A DNA stretch of 64,000 bases from Bacillota bacterium (lineage in GTDB: Bacteria > Armatimonadota > HRBIN16): contig JAIMBJ010000010.1 in assembly GCA_023511455.1 (NCBI GenBank), positions 31,277 to 95,276 on the forward strand, in the 5' to 3' direction. The notes beneath the pieces were generated by a model. It was not told the DNA's origin and ran no database searches. It was given only the letters and a program-made list of their open reading frames with translations. Below are positions 16,394 through 24,944 of this stretch, piece by piece. Within the stretch, counting starts at the first letter, position 1. The number at the start of each line of letters is the position of its first letter. Both the position numbers and the translations under genes were made by a program.

Positions 16394-17440
16394 ATGGAAG
16401 ACAAACGCCTTCGCCTGACACAGCTGGTACGTTGCGCGGGTTGAGCGAGCAAGCTGGGACCCACCCAGCTGACGCAGGTGCTGCGTCAGTTCGCTGACGT
16501 TGCCCATCCTGATTTGCTGGTGGGCATTGAAACCCGCGATGATGCAGGGGTGTTCCGCGTCCACGAAGAGATGGCGCTCGTGCAGACAGTGGACTTCTTC
16601 ACCCCGATTGTAGACGACCCCTACTGGTACGGCGCGATTGCTGCGGCAAACTCCTTCAGCGATGTCTATGCGATGGGAGGTACTCCGCTAACCGCGCTGA
16701 ACCTTGTCTGTTTTCCCGTCGACAGCCTGCCTGCAGAGATGTTGGGAGAAATCCTGCGTGGTGGCTACGACAAGGCACGCGAAGCAGGGGTAGTTATCTT
16801 GGGGGGGCATAGCGTGGATGACCCCGAGCCGAAATATGGCATGGCGGTGACGGGCGTAGTGCATCCTGACAAGGTGGTCACCAACTCGGGGGCAAAGCCG
16901 GGCGACCTGCTGGTGCTGACAAAACCTCTGGGCACTGGCATTATCACCACCGCCGCGAAGTTTGACGAGTGCCCTCCCGATGTGCTGGATGAAGCGATAC
17001 GAGTCATGGCATCACTCAATCAGGGGGCGGCAAAGGCGATGCAAGAAGTGGGGGTTCACGCGGCGACCGATGTGACAGGCTTTGGGTTACTGGGGCATCT
17101 GTATCAGATGGCGCTGGCGAGCAGGGTGTCTGTGCGGCTCTTCTCCGACAGAGTGCCCATTCTGCCGGAGGTGGAACCTCTGGCGATGCAGGGCAACACC
17201 ACCCGTGGCGGTAGCCTCAACCGGGAGTATGTAGGTGAACACCTGCAGTGGAGCGCGAATATCTCCCTGCCGATGCAACATGTGTTGTTAGACCCGCAGA
17301 CATCAGGCGGGTTGATTATCGCCGTGGCTGCAGAAAGGGTGGACGAGCTGTTGCGCAGGCTGCAGGACTATCAGACCCCTTGCGCCGCTATCATCGGAGA
17401 GGTTCTGGAAGGGGAAGCGGGTACGATTCTGGTGGAGTAA
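16394..17440 (+). CDS. selD: Selenophosphate synthetase with selenocysteine at position 17
   Basis: SelD makes selenophosphate from selenide and ATP, the selenium donor for Sec-tRNA and 2-selenouridine. The complete 348-residue frame runs from ATG 16394 to TAA 17440 and contains one in-frame TGA (16442-16444). Before it the product reads RLTQLVRCAG; after it, ASKLGPTQL. This matches the SelD N-terminus, where E. coli has RLTQYSHGAG-C17-GCKISP, so the TGA replaces the catalytic Cys and should encode selenocysteine. Lys20 is conserved. The rest is intact SelD: DDAGVF, QTVDFFTPIVDDPYWYG, ILGGHSVDDPEPKYG, KPLGTGI and ATDVTGFGLLGH. Without recoding, a restart at 16478 would lose the active site. 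purE follows after 23 bases. Confidence 0.9.
16445..16475 (+). promoter_or_regulatory. Candidate bacterial SECIS element
   Basis: Directly after the TGA codon the mRNA can form a perfect 7-bp stem (AGCTGGG 16452-16458 with CCCAGCT 16464-16470) around loop ACCCA. GCG 16445-16447 can pair with CGC 16473-16475 as a lower helix. The apical loop begins 15 bases after the TGA, close to the position used by bacterial SECIS elements bound by SelB. Opening the top G-C pair places a G first in the loop, as the bacterial consensus prefers. Confidence 0.65.
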
Positions 17441-17463
17441 ACGCTTCTTGCTAAAGGAGGACA

Positions 17464-17973
17464 ATGATGCAACAACCGCTGGTTGGCATTATCATGGGCA
17501 GCGACTCCGACTTGCCCACCATGCGCCTGGCGGCGGAGGTATTAGACGAGTTTGGCGTTCCCTACGAGATACGGGTGCTGTCGGTTCACCGCACCACGAT
17601 GGACGTGATTGAGTACGCACGCACCGCCCGAGAACGGGGCTTGCGGGTGATTATCGCAGGGGCGGGAGGTTCCGCACACCTGCCAGGCATCACCGCCAGC
17701 ATCACTACCCTGCCAGTTATTGGCGTGCCAGTGGAGAGTAAGTTGCAGGGCTGGGATTCGCTGCTTTCCATCGTGCAGATGCCTGCGGGAGTACCAGTGG
17801 CAACCGTCGCCATCGGCGGTGGACGCAACGCAGGCATCCTCGCCGTGCAGATACTGGCGACATTTGACGAAGCGTTGCACCAGAAGGTGGTCGCCTTCAA
17901 GGAGCAGTTAGCGGAGCAGTCCCGCGCGAAGAACCAGAACCTGCCGAACCTGTTGCGCGCAGGCAACCGTTAA
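17464..17973 (+). CDS. purE: N5-carboxyaminoimidazole ribonucleotide mutase
   Basis: PurE moves the carboxyl group of N5-CAIR to C4, giving CAIR in de novo purine synthesis. The 169-residue protein has the class I features: [14 protein letters not shown] at the N-terminus, the catalytic-His segment (here LSVHRTT), [11 protein letters not shown] and [21 protein letters not shown]. The usual His segment is SAHRTP, so Val and Thr are substitutions next to the catalytic His. A GGAGG site precedes the start. It ends tail-to-tail with purK, overlapping by 3 bases, instead of forming the usual co-directional purEK pair. Confidence 0.95.
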   Translation: MMQQPLVGIIMGSDSDLPTMRLAAEVLDEFGVPYEIRVLSVHRTTMDVIEYARTARERGLRVIIAGAGGSAHLPGITASITTLPVIGVPVESKLQGWDSLLSIVQMPAGVPVATVAIGGGRNAGILAVQILATFDEALHQKVVAFKEQLAEQSRAKNQNLPNLLRAGNR

Positions 17974-19076
17974 GGACGTCCCGAAGGGTATGCCGAAAAC
18001 ACTTTTTCCAGCACCGCATCGCGCTCGTCGGGGCTGTCTGCGCGCACGGTAATGTGCCCAATCTTTCTGCCGGGGCGGGGTTGCTTGCCATACAGGTGCA
18101 GATGTGCGTTCGGGATAACAAGTACCTCACGGATAGGTGGCAGGTCGCCAATCAGGTTTACCATTGCGCTGTAGCCGCGCGCTGCCGTGCTGCCCAGCGC
18201 GAAACCGCAGATTGCGCGCAGGTGATTTTCGAACTGGCTGGTCTCTGCGCCCTCGATACTCCAGTGCCCGCTGTTGTGAACGCGCGGAGCGACCTCGTTC
18301 GCCAGCAGTGTCTCGCCCACTTGGAACATCTCCAGAGCCACTACCCCCACGTATTCCAGCGACTGGAGCAGGCGCGTGATGCATTCTACCGCAGCAGCCG
18401 ATACCTGTGCCGACGTATCTGGGGCGGGCGCCAGCGACAACCGCAGGATTCCTCCACGGTGGTGATTCTGCACGAGCGGGTATACCCTCACCTCTCCGTC
18501 CAGCGCACGAACCCCGAGCACCGACACTTCGCGGTCGAACGGCACCAGCTCCTCCGCAATGAGCGGTTGTGGTGCAAACTCCTGCACCGTTTGAAGAAAC
18601 TCCTCTTCGGAGCGCGCGACAGCCTGCCCCTTGCCGTCATAGCCGAAACGCCGGGTCTTCACGACACAAGGGCATCCTGTAACTTCAAGGGCGCGTTCGG
18701 GCGAATGGATGTCTATGGCTGCGAAGCGGGGGGTGGGGATGCCGATGTCGCGCAAGAAGGTTTTTTCCAGCAGTCTATCCTGAAAGAGTTGCAGGGCGCG
18801 TGGCGTGGGGTGTACGGGCAACCGTTCTGCCAGCCACTGGACAGTGGGCAGGGGAACGTTTTCGAACTCGTAGGTGATGCACTGTTTCCCTTCGGCAAAG
18901 CGGGCCAGGGTGTCCCAATCGTCATACGCACCGCTCAGCAAAGGCGCAACCTGCCCTGCACAGGCGGAAGCGTCGGGGTCGTACAGAGATACATGTATCC
19001 CCAGCGGATAGCCCGCCAGTGCGAGCATCCGTCCTAACTGCCCTCCACCCAGAACGCCAATCTGCACCTTCGCCAT
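17970..19076 (-). CDS. purK: N5-carboxyaminoimidazole ribonucleotide synthetase
   Basis: PurK is the ATP-grasp enzyme that carboxylates AIR to N5-CAIR, the PurE substrate. This 368-residue protein has the N-terminal [17 protein letters not shown] motif, EFENVP, the ATP-grasp core [15 protein letters not shown] and [16 protein letters not shown], and the C-terminal [27 protein letters not shown] chose ATG 19076 (MAKVQIGV) after a GGTGGG site; a GTG at 19085 is the alternative. It lies 15 bases after the coiled-coil gene upstream, so the two are probably co-transcribed. It converges on purE with a 3-base overlap. Confidence 0.95.
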   Translation of the reverse strand: MAKVQIGVLGGGQLGRMLALAGYPLGIHVSLYDPDASACAGQVAPLLSGAYDDWDTLARFAEGKQCITYEFENVPLPTVQWLAERLPVHPTPRALQLFQDRLLEKTFLRDIGIPTPRFAAIDIHSPERALEVTGCPCVVKTRRFGYDGKGQAVARSEEEFLQTVQEFAPQPLIAEELVPFDREVSVLGVRALDGEVRVYPLVQNHHRGGILRLSLAPAPDTSAQVSAAAVECITRLLQSLEYVGVVALEMFQVGETLLANEVAPRVHNSGHWSIEGAETSQFENHLRAICGFALGSTAARGYSAMVNLIGDLPPIREVLVIPNAHLHLYGKQPRPGRKIGHITVRADSPDERDAVLEKVFSAYPSGRP

Positions 19077-19091
19077 CAATCCCACCCTTAC

Positions 19092-20189
19092 CTACGCAGG
19101 CGCGGTTTGCTCCAGCACTTCACTATCGAGTATGACCAAGACGCCCCGTTCCTGAGCGGCCTGGTGTGCACTGGCGGTGAGGACCTTACCCGCCACAACG
19201 GGTAGTGCATTCGCCTGCCACTGACGAAGGATTTCTGCTCTGTCTGCCGCACGCTCCACATCGTGGTCGTCTATCACCCACGATACCTCCCACACCATCA
19301 GATACTCCTTGCCCGTCAGCCGATGCACACCCTGAACCATCACGTCCGACGATACCAGCTGCTTCCACTCGTTGTCGGTGATGGGATGTTGATCCAGCAT
19401 CTCCTGCAGATACTGCCCTCGATCCACCAGTCTCAGGTTTCTGAAATGTTTGCCCAGGATGGTCGTGGCGTTATCTCGGTACAGCATCTCCAGCGTCATC
19501 CCTTTCACGCTGCCAAGTTCAGAGTCAAACCGACGTATCAGGTTCCGCACCGTTTCGGTGAGTGCGCGTAAATCGGTGGTTATTTCCGCAAACCGCCGGT
19601 CAGTCTCGCGACGGGACTCTTCCATGCGTGCCGCCATCTCCGCAAACCGCTGGTCAGTTTCGCGACGCGACTCCTCCATCCGTGCCGCCATCTCCGCAAA
19701 CCGTCGGTCAGTCTCGCGACGCGACTCCTCCATCCGTGCCGCCATCTCCGCCAGACGCTGGTCGGTCTTCTCGGACAACTCGCGCAACCGCTGGTCAGTC
19801 TCGCGACGGGACTCTTCCATCCGTGCCGCCATCTCCGCCAGCCGCTGGTCGGTCTTCTCGGACAACTCGCGCAACCGCTGGTCAGTCTCGCGACGGGACT
19901 CTTCCATCCGCGCCGCCATCTCCGCCAGCCGCTGGTCGGTCTTCTCGGACAACTCGCGCAACCGCTGGTCGGTCTCGCGACGGGACTCCTCCATCCGCGC
20001 CGCCATCTCCGCCAGCCGCTGGTCGGTTTTTGCGCTCTCTTCGGCAAGGCGTGCCAGTGCCTCTTCCAGTCGGTCAGCGCGGGTAGGCAGCTGCCGATAC
20101 TGGTCGGTCAGCAGGGCGTTGAGCAACGGCTCTCGCCAATCGGGATGCTCTTGCAGGGCGCGGATAATGTCTTCCACACTGTGTAACAT
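19092..20189 (-). CDS. Coiled-coil PD-(D/E)XK-like protein with expanded repeats
   Basis: This 365-residue paralogue of the 15553 gene shares the cap (VEDIIRALQEHPDWREPLLN) and the C-terminal domain (LTGKEYLMVWEVSWVIDDHDVERA). Between them the coiled coil is enlarged by tandem repeats: units of 29 residues (core KTDQRLAEMAARMEESRRE, then TDQRLRELSE) followed by units of 18 residues (TDRRFAEMAARMEESRRE). I place the start at ATG 20189, with GAGGTGAC upstream; a GTG at 20198 is possible. It lies just upstream of purK on the same strand. Role unknown; long coiled coils joined to a nuclease-like fold suggest DNA or membrane scaffolding, but that is inference. Confidence 0.75.
   Translation of the reverse strand: MLHSVEDIIRALQEHPDWREPLLNALLTDQYRQLPTRADRLEEALARLAEESAKTDQRLAEMAARMEESRRETDQRLRELSEKTDQRLAEMAARMEESRRETDQRLRELSEKTDQRLAEMAARMEESRRETDQRLRELSEKTDQRLAEMAARMEESRRETDRRFAEMAARMEESRRETDQRFAEMAARMEESRRETDRRFAEITTDLRALTETVRNLIRRFDSELGSVKGMTLEMLYRDNATTILGKHFRNLRLVDRGQYLQEMLDQHPITDNEWKQLVSSDVMVQGVHRLTGKEYLMVWEVSWVIDDHDVERAADRAEILRQWQANALPVVAGKVLTASAHQAAQERGVLVILDSEVLEQTAPA
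19583..20040. repeat. Nested 54-bp and 87-bp tandem repeats within a CDS
   Basis: The string GCCATCTCCGC recurs at 19633, 19687, 19741, 19828, 19915 and 20002. The steps are 54, 54, 87, 87 and 87 bases, all multiples of three. The 54-bp unit encodes 18 residues of coiled coil and the 87-bp unit encodes 29. Copies are nearly identical at DNA level, including silent sites, which points to recent slippage or unequal crossover. Confidence 0.95.
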
Positions 20190-20211
20190 CGATGTCACCT
20201 CAGCCAGGCAT

Positions 20212-20217
20212 ATTATA
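20212..20217 (-). promoter_or_regulatory. -10 box of the coiled-coil gene at 19092-20189
   Basis: The minus strand reads TATAAT 23 bases before ATG 20189, matching the position of the box before the paralogue. The -35 region is not convincing. Confidence 0.4.
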
Positions 20218-20231
20218 CCGCGAAGGCGGAT

Positions 20232-20921
20232 TCAACGAGAAGCAGTGTTCGACGGCGTCGGGCGGAAAGCACGATAGCCCCGGCTCTCCATCATCTCTCC
20301 AATGCGGCGCATCAGTTCGCGGCTGAAGGCTTCCCGCGCCTGTCGGTCGGTTTCATAATGCTCGGCAAAAGGCTGGTAGTGCATCGGCTCGCCGAAAATC
20401 ACCTGCAGGCGGTGCCAGCGCGGCAGACGGGGGTCTGCGGGCATTATCTCGCGCGTGCCGATAATCGCAGTAGGCACCACCGGCGCACCGCTCATCTTCG
20501 CCAGCAGTGCCACGCCCGTCTGCGGTTCCAGCAGATAGCCGTCCCCGCTGCGAGTGCCTTCCGGGAACATAATCAGCAGCTCGCCCATGCTCAGCACCTG
20601 TAGCGCAGTGCGCAGTGCCTGTCGGTCGGCAGTGTTCTGATGCACAGGGAAGCAACCGGCGCGACGGATGTACCAGCCCAGCACAGGGATTTTGAACAGC
20701 GGCGCTTTACCCATGTAGATGCAGAAGCGGGGCCAGGCGGCGCACCCCACTACCGGCGGGTCCATGTAGCTGGTGTGGTTGGGGGCGAGGATGGCTGCAC
20801 CCGGCGGGATGTTTTCACGCCCCTCTACCTTCATCCAGAAGAGAAGGCGCAGGATGGGGCAGACCACCCACCGCGAGATTACGTAGAGGGTGGTGCTTCG
20901 TTCGTGAACCGGGCACGGCAT
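20232..20921 (-). CDS. plsC: 1-acyl-sn-glycerol-3-phosphate acyltransferase
   Basis: PlsC acylates lysophosphatidate to phosphatidate at the inner membrane. This 229-residue protein has the HX4D motif in APNHTSYMDPP, the FPEGTRSGDGYL motif that binds glycerol phosphate, and a membrane-associated N-terminus (VISRWVVCPILRLLFWMKVEG). Its ATG lies 43 bases inside the cmk 3' end, the only start that keeps the full N-terminal helix. It is the last gene of the aroF-tyrA-aroA-cmk-plsC run. A cmk-plsC neighbourhood is common in bacteria. Confidence 0.92.
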   Translation of the reverse strand: MPCPVHERSTTLYVISRWVVCPILRLLFWMKVEGRENIPPGAAILAPNHTSYMDPPVVGCAAWPRFCIYMGKAPLFKIPVLGWYIRRAGCFPVHQNTADRQALRTALQVLSMGELLIMFPEGTRSGDGYLLEPQTGVALLAKMSGAPVVPTAIIGTREIMPADPRLPRWHRLQVIFGEPMHYQPFAEHYETDRQAREAFSRELMRRIGEMMESRGYRAFRPTPSNTASR

Positions 20922-21571
20922 ATTCGCAGAACCTCCTCCACCACCTCGCCGAGGCTCATGTGGTCGGTGTTGATGACCACGGCGTCGGGTGCGGGGCGCA
21001 GCGGTGCCACATGACGGGTGCTATCACGCTGGTCGCGTGCCTCCATGTCCAGCTTGACCTGCTCGAAGGAGATGTTGATGCCGCGCTCCAGCAGCTCTTT
21101 GTGGCGACGGCGGGCGCGCTCGTCCAGCGAGGCTGTCAGGAATATCTTCACCTCCGCTTTGGGGAAGACCACCGTACCGGTATCGCGCCCCTCGGCAACA
21201 GTGCCCCCCTGCCTTCCGAATTCGCGCTGCCAGTCCAGCAGGATCTCGCGCACTTCGGGAATGGCGGAAATCGGCGATGCCAGGTTCCCCACCTCCGGCG
21301 CGCGGATAGCGTCCGTCACGTCCTCGCCATCCACCAGCACCCGTTGCTCGCCGTTGTGTTGTTGCAGCTCCACCCGCGTTTCGCGCGTCATCTCGATGAT
21401 ATACCGGGTATCCTGTGGACGCAAGCCACGCTGCATTGCTTTCCACGCCAGCGCCCGGTAGAGTGCGCCTGTGTCCAGATACCGATAGCCCAGTGCCTGT
21501 GCCACACGCTTCGCCACACTGCTTTTGCCTGCGCCAGCTGGACCGTCGATGGCGATGACCATCTGCTTCAT
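20879..21571 (-). CDS. cmk: Cytidylate kinase
   Basis: This 230-residue (d)CMP kinase has the P-loop GPAGAGKS (10-17), the YLDTGALYRALAWKA motif, the CMP-binding domain and the AEGRDTGTVVFPKAEVKIFLTA motif (the family usually has GRDIGTVVFPDA). The LID arginines (RARRRHKELLERG) and RDQRDSTR complete the family pattern. Start ATG 21571 overlaps the aroA stop by 4 bases (ATGA) after a GGAGG site, so translation is coupled. The 3' end overlaps plsC by 43 bases. Confidence 0.95.
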   Translation of the reverse strand: MKQMVIAIDGPAGAGKSSVAKRVAQALGYRYLDTGALYRALAWKAMQRGLRPQDTRYIIEMTRETRVELQQHNGEQRVLVDGEDVTDAIRAPEVGNLASPISAIPEVREILLDWQREFGRQGGTVAEGRDTGTVVFPKAEVKIFLTASLDERARRRHKELLERGINISFEQVKLDMEARDQRDSTRHVAPLRPAPDAVVINTDHMSLGEVVEEVLRICRARFTNEAPPST

Positions 21572-22866
21572 CTCGCGCCTCCTCGTAACTCTTCAAGCTT
21601 CTCAAAGAAGCTGGGGAAGGTCTTTTGCACGCACTCTGGCTCGGCGATAATGATGCCCGGCACGCGCAACCCGATGATGGAGAAGGCCATCGCGATGCGG
21701 TGGTCATTGTACGTCTGCACCGTGCCCGGCTGCGGCGTGCCCGGATAGATGGTTAACCCGTCGATATGTTCTTCCACATCGATGCCCAGCCTTCGCAGCT
21801 CGGTGGCAACCGCACTCACGCGGTTGCTTTCCTGATAGCGGGCGTGCTCCACTCCGCGGATTCGGGTGGGGCTATCGGCGAAGGGCGCAACTACCGCCAG
21901 CGTGATAAAAGTGTCCGAGATGTCCGACATGTCTGCATCTACCCCACGCAGCGCGTCAGTACCGCTGACCTCTATTCCATCGGGCAGCCAGCGCACCAAA
22001 CAGCCCATCTGCTGCAGGATTTCCACAAAGCGGATGTCACCCTGCAGGGAAGCCCTGTTCAATCCCCGCACACAAACGCGCCCGCCGGTTATCGCCGCCG
22101 CCGCCAAGAAGTAGGAAGCGGCTGTGGCATCGGGTTCTACGGCGTAGGTTGCGTCTCCTGTCAGATGGTATCGTTGGGGGGCAGGGACCACAATGCGAGT
22201 GCGCTCCTTTTCCCATTGCGCGTCTACGCCAAATTGCCGCATCATCCTGAGGGTCATCTGTACGAAAGGGGCAGATACCAGCTCGCCCTCGATCTGTATG
22301 GTCACAGGCTGTCTGGCGCAGGGAGCCACCATCATCAGCGCAGACAGAAATTGGCTGCTCATATTGCCACGCACCGATACGCTCCCTCCTGTCAGCCCAC
22401 GCGCCCGAACCATCACGGGAGGGCATCCTGTGCCCAACTCGGAAGTCGCTTCTGCCCCCAGTGCGTTCAGGGCGTCGAGCAGCGGCTGAATGGGACGCTG
22501 GCGCATGCGTTCTGTGCCGTCCAGCCGATAGGTTCCCTCACCCAGCGCCGCCATAGCCGTCAGGAACCTCGCCGCCGTGCCTGCGTTGGCAATCCAGAGG
22601 TCTGCTTGAGAGGCGGGTATCTTACCGCCTGCACCGAGCACTGTCAGCGTCTCAGGGTCTGGTCGCTCAACCACGAAGCCCAATCGCCGCAGGCTCTCCT
22701 GCATAACCTGCGTGTCCTCCGAGTGGAGGGCGTGTGCAATAGTTACCTGCTGGTCACACAGCGCCGCCAGCAACAGCGCACGGTTGGTGATGCTTTTGGA
22801 ACCGGGCAGTTGTACGCAGGCGTCAGGTGGAGAGGAGAGGGGGATGATTTCGCGTACCATGCTCAT
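21568..22866 (-). CDS. aroA: 3-phosphoshikimate 1-carboxyvinyltransferase (EPSP synthase)
   Basis: This 432-residue enzyme of the shikimate pathway joins phosphoenolpyruvate to shikimate-3-phosphate. Motifs are LPGSKSITNRALLLAALC, NAGTAARFLTAMAAL, DGTERMRQRPIQPLLDAL, GNMSSQFLSALMM, EPDATAASYFLAAAAI and YNDHRIAMAFSIIG; the final KTFPSFFEKLEEL is also conserved. The PEP-binding segment reads NAGTAAR where many enzymes have NAGTAMR, which may affect inhibitor binding. It overlaps tyrA upstream and cmk downstream by 4 bases each. Confidence 0.95.
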   Translation of the reverse strand: MSMVREIIPLSSPPDACVQLPGSKSITNRALLLAALCDQQVTIAHALHSEDTQVMQESLRRLGFVVERPDPETLTVLGAGGKIPASQADLWIANAGTAARFLTAMAALGEGTYRLDGTERMRQRPIQPLLDALNALGAEATSELGTGCPPVMVRARGLTGGSVSVRGNMSSQFLSALMMVAPCARQPVTIQIEGELVSAPFVQMTLRMMRQFGVDAQWEKERTRIVVPAPQRYHLTGDATYAVEPDATAASYFLAAAAITGGRVCVRGLNRASLQGDIRFVEILQQMGCLVRWLPDGIEVSGTDALRGVDADMSDISDTFITLAVVAPFADSPTRIRGVEHARYQESNRVSAVATELRRLGIDVEEHIDGLTIYPGTPQPGTVQTYNDHRIAMAFSIIGLRVPGIIIAEPECVQKTFPSFFEKLEELRGGAR

Positions 22867-23711
22867 AGTCCGAAAGCCTGTCGCAGCATCCGTGCTTCGG
22901 TAAAGAGGCGCTGGATGGTCTCCGCGTCCTCACTCTCGATAGCAGAACGCACCTCCTGCAGCTGCCCCGCGAACTCGTCAATCGCCCAGAGCACGTGTTC
23001 GCGGTTGTGCAGAAAGATGTCGCGCCAGAGGTCGGGGGAGCTGGCAGCGACTCGTGTGCCGTCACGGAAGCTGCCTCCGATGAGCTGGGGATAAGGCGCA
23101 TTCTCCGCCACATGCACCAGAGCCAGCGCCACCGCGTGTGGCAGGTGGCTGGTCAGAGCCACTGCGCGGTCGTGCTCGTCGGGGTCGGCGATGAGCACGC
23201 GAGCTCCCACTCCCTCCGCCAGCGCGGTGACCCTCTGCAAGGCATCGTGTGAGGTTTTCTCGTTGGGCGTTAGCGCCCACGTAGTGCCTTCGAACAGGTC
23301 GGCGCGTGCATTCTGCACTCCGGTCTGTTCAGACCCTGCCATGGGGTGCCCTCCGACGAAACGCCCGCCCAGCAGGTCGGTTGCCTGTTGCACGATGCCG
23401 CTCTTGACGGAGCCAACGTCGGTCACCACGCACCGTTCGGGGAGCCACTGGAGGCACAGCTTGATGGTGGGCACGATGAGCCCGACCGGTGTGCATACCA
23501 CCACCATGTCCGCACCAGTGACGCCTTCCTGCAGCGAAGTCGTGGCTTCTTCGATTGCGCCCGCCTGCAAAGCCGTTTTCAGCCGCTCCGCGCTGCGTCC
23601 CACGCCCACCACATGCTTCGCCAGTCCGCGCTGGCGGGCTGCCAGCCCAATGGAGCCGCCAATCAACCCGACCCCGATGATGCACAGCCGTTCGCAAATC
23701 GCTTCCGCCAT
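22863..23711 (-). CDS. tyrA: Prephenate (or arogenate) dehydrogenase
   Basis: This 282-residue NAD(P)-dependent enzyme oxidises prephenate or arogenate to the tyrosine precursor. It has the Rossmann motif GVGLIGGS (13-20), the GGHPMAGSE substrate loop with its catalytic His, LTSHLPHAVA and GGSFRDGTRVAAS. There is no C-terminal ACT domain, so feedback by tyrosine would have to act elsewhere. It sits between aroF (9 bases upstream) and aroA (4-base overlap). Substrate preference for prephenate or arogenate cannot be read here. Confidence 0.93.
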   Translation of the reverse strand: MAEAICERLCIIGVGLIGGSIGLAARQRGLAKHVVGVGRSAERLKTALQAGAIEEATTSLQEGVTGADMVVVCTPVGLIVPTIKLCLQWLPERCVVTDVGSVKSGIVQQATDLLGGRFVGGHPMAGSEQTGVQNARADLFEGTTWALTPNEKTSHDALQRVTALAEGVGARVLIADPDEHDRAVALTSHLPHAVALALVHVAENAPYPQLIGGSFRDGTRVAASSPDLWRDIFLHNREHVLWAIDEFAGQLQEVRSAIESEDAETIQRLFTEARMLRQAFGL

Positions 23712-23720
23712 GCTATCCTC

Positions 23721-24743
23721 CTAGATGCTTCTTCCCACTGCAGACGCAACGGCACGCAGCCTCTGCATCATCTCTTCGAACGCCTCGAAGCGCAAGGACT
23801 GCGGTCCGTCCTTCAGCGCGCGTTCGGGCTGCGGGTGCACTTCCACTATAATGCCATCTGCGCCCGCCGCAATCGCCGCTGCCGCTATGGGGGGCACGAG
23901 ACTTGCCTTGCCTGTGCCATGTGAGGGGTCCGCGATTACAGGCAGGTGCGAGATCTCCTTTGCAACGGGAATGGCGTTGATGTCGAAAGTGTTGCGGGTG
24001 TAGGTTTCAAAGGTGCGGATACCCCGCTCGCACAGGATGATATTGTAGTTGCCTCGTGAGGCGATGTACTCCGCCGCCTGCATCCACTCCTCGATCAGGG
24101 ACGCCCAGCCGCGCTTGAGTAACACGGGCATATTGGTGTTGCCAATCTCCTTCAGCAGGGCGAAGTTGGTCATATTGCGCGTGCCCACCTGAAAGATGTC
24201 GGTATACTGCGCGACCAGTTCTACATCGCGCGTGTCCATTACCTCCGTGATGATGGGCAATCCCGTCTCTTCGCGTGCGGCGGCAAGCAGTTTGAGACCT
24301 TCCTCGCCCATGCCCTGAAACGAGTAGGGAGAGGTGCTGGGCTTATACGCGCCGCCGCGCAGGATGTGCGCACCCATCCGTTTGACAAATCGAGCCGTTT
24401 CCATCAGCTGCTCTTCCGACTCGATGGTGCAGGGACCTGCCATTATCGTCAGGCGATTGCCCCCGATTTGCACCCCCCTGACGTTGATGACGGTACCCTC
24501 CGGTCGGAAAGGACGCCCGACCAGCTTGTAGGGTTTGGAGATAATGATAACCTGTTCTACATAAGGCAGCGCGTAAAACTGTTCGGAAAGCGTCGCCTTC
24601 TCCGCGTCCATGACGCCGATACAGCCGATGATGGTGCGCTCGACGCCGCGCGACACGTGCGCGCCAAACCCGCGCGCCTTGATGTTCTCTGTCAGCTCTT
24701 CGATGTCTTGTTCTGTCGCATGGGGTTTCAGTACGATAATCAA
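23721..24743 (-). CDS. aroF: 3-deoxy-7-phosphoheptulonate (DAHP) synthase
   Basis: This is the first enzyme of aromatic synthesis, condensing PEP with erythrose-4-phosphate. The 340-residue protein is of the T. maritima/class I-beta type: a ferredoxin-like regulatory domain at 1-70 (MIIVLKPHATEQDIEEL), then the TIM barrel with MAGPCTIESEEQL, LRGGAYKPSTSPYSFQG, QVGTRNMTNF, LKRGWASLIEEW, CERGIRTFE and IADPSHGTGK. The start codon is TTG at 24743; a stop lies just upstream in frame and AAGGAGG sits 12 bases before. The N-terminal domain probably binds Phe or Tyr for feedback control. It heads the aro operon. Confidence 0.95.
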   Translation of the reverse strand: MIIVLKPHATEQDIEELTENIKARGFGAHVSRGVERTIIGCIGVMDAEKATLSEQFYALPYVEQVIIISKPYKLVGRPFRPEGTVINVRGVQIGGNRLTIMAGPCTIESEEQLMETARFVKRMGAHILRGGAYKPSTSPYSFQGMGEEGLKLLAAAREETGLPIITEVMDTRDVELVAQYTDIFQVGTRNMTNFALLKEIGNTNMPVLLKRGWASLIEEWMQAAEYIASRGNYNIILCERGIRTFETYTRNTFDINAIPVAKEISHLPVIADPSHGTGKASLVPPIAAAAIAAGADGIIVEVHPQPERALKDGPQSLRFEAFEEMMQRLRAVASAVGRSI

Positions 24744-24792
24744 GTTAGCGATACGCCTCCTTAAGCATACTGATGTAAGGACTGGTGAAGGA

Positions 24793-24822
24793 ATTATACA
24801 GGAGTGAGGGGGGAATCGTCAA
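24793..24822 (-). promoter_or_regulatory. Promoter of the aroF-tyrA-aroA-cmk-plsC operon
   Basis: The minus strand reads TTGACG (24817-24822), an 18-base spacer and a perfect TATAAT (24793-24798). The predicted 5' leader is only about 45 bases, too short for an attenuator. Confidence 0.8.
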
Positions 24823-24944
24823 CCGCTAGCCCAGCACCGGCAGGGGTGATGACGGATACACCCCCTTTCCAACCCCGTGAGGGCGAGGCTCCCACCGAGC
24901 CGTTGCAGAGCTTTTACGAGTGCGCCCGCATCCACCACAGCGCA

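Noticed and set aside
19583..20040. CRISPR-like periodic repeats
   Set aside because: Units are contiguous, in frame with a coding sequence, and there are no unique spacers.
19450..20277. 275-codon plus-strand open frame with RDSSIRAAIS repeats
   Set aside because: The repeats are the complement of the coiled-coil repeats at 19583-20040. The minus-strand gene has a paralogue and conserved domains.
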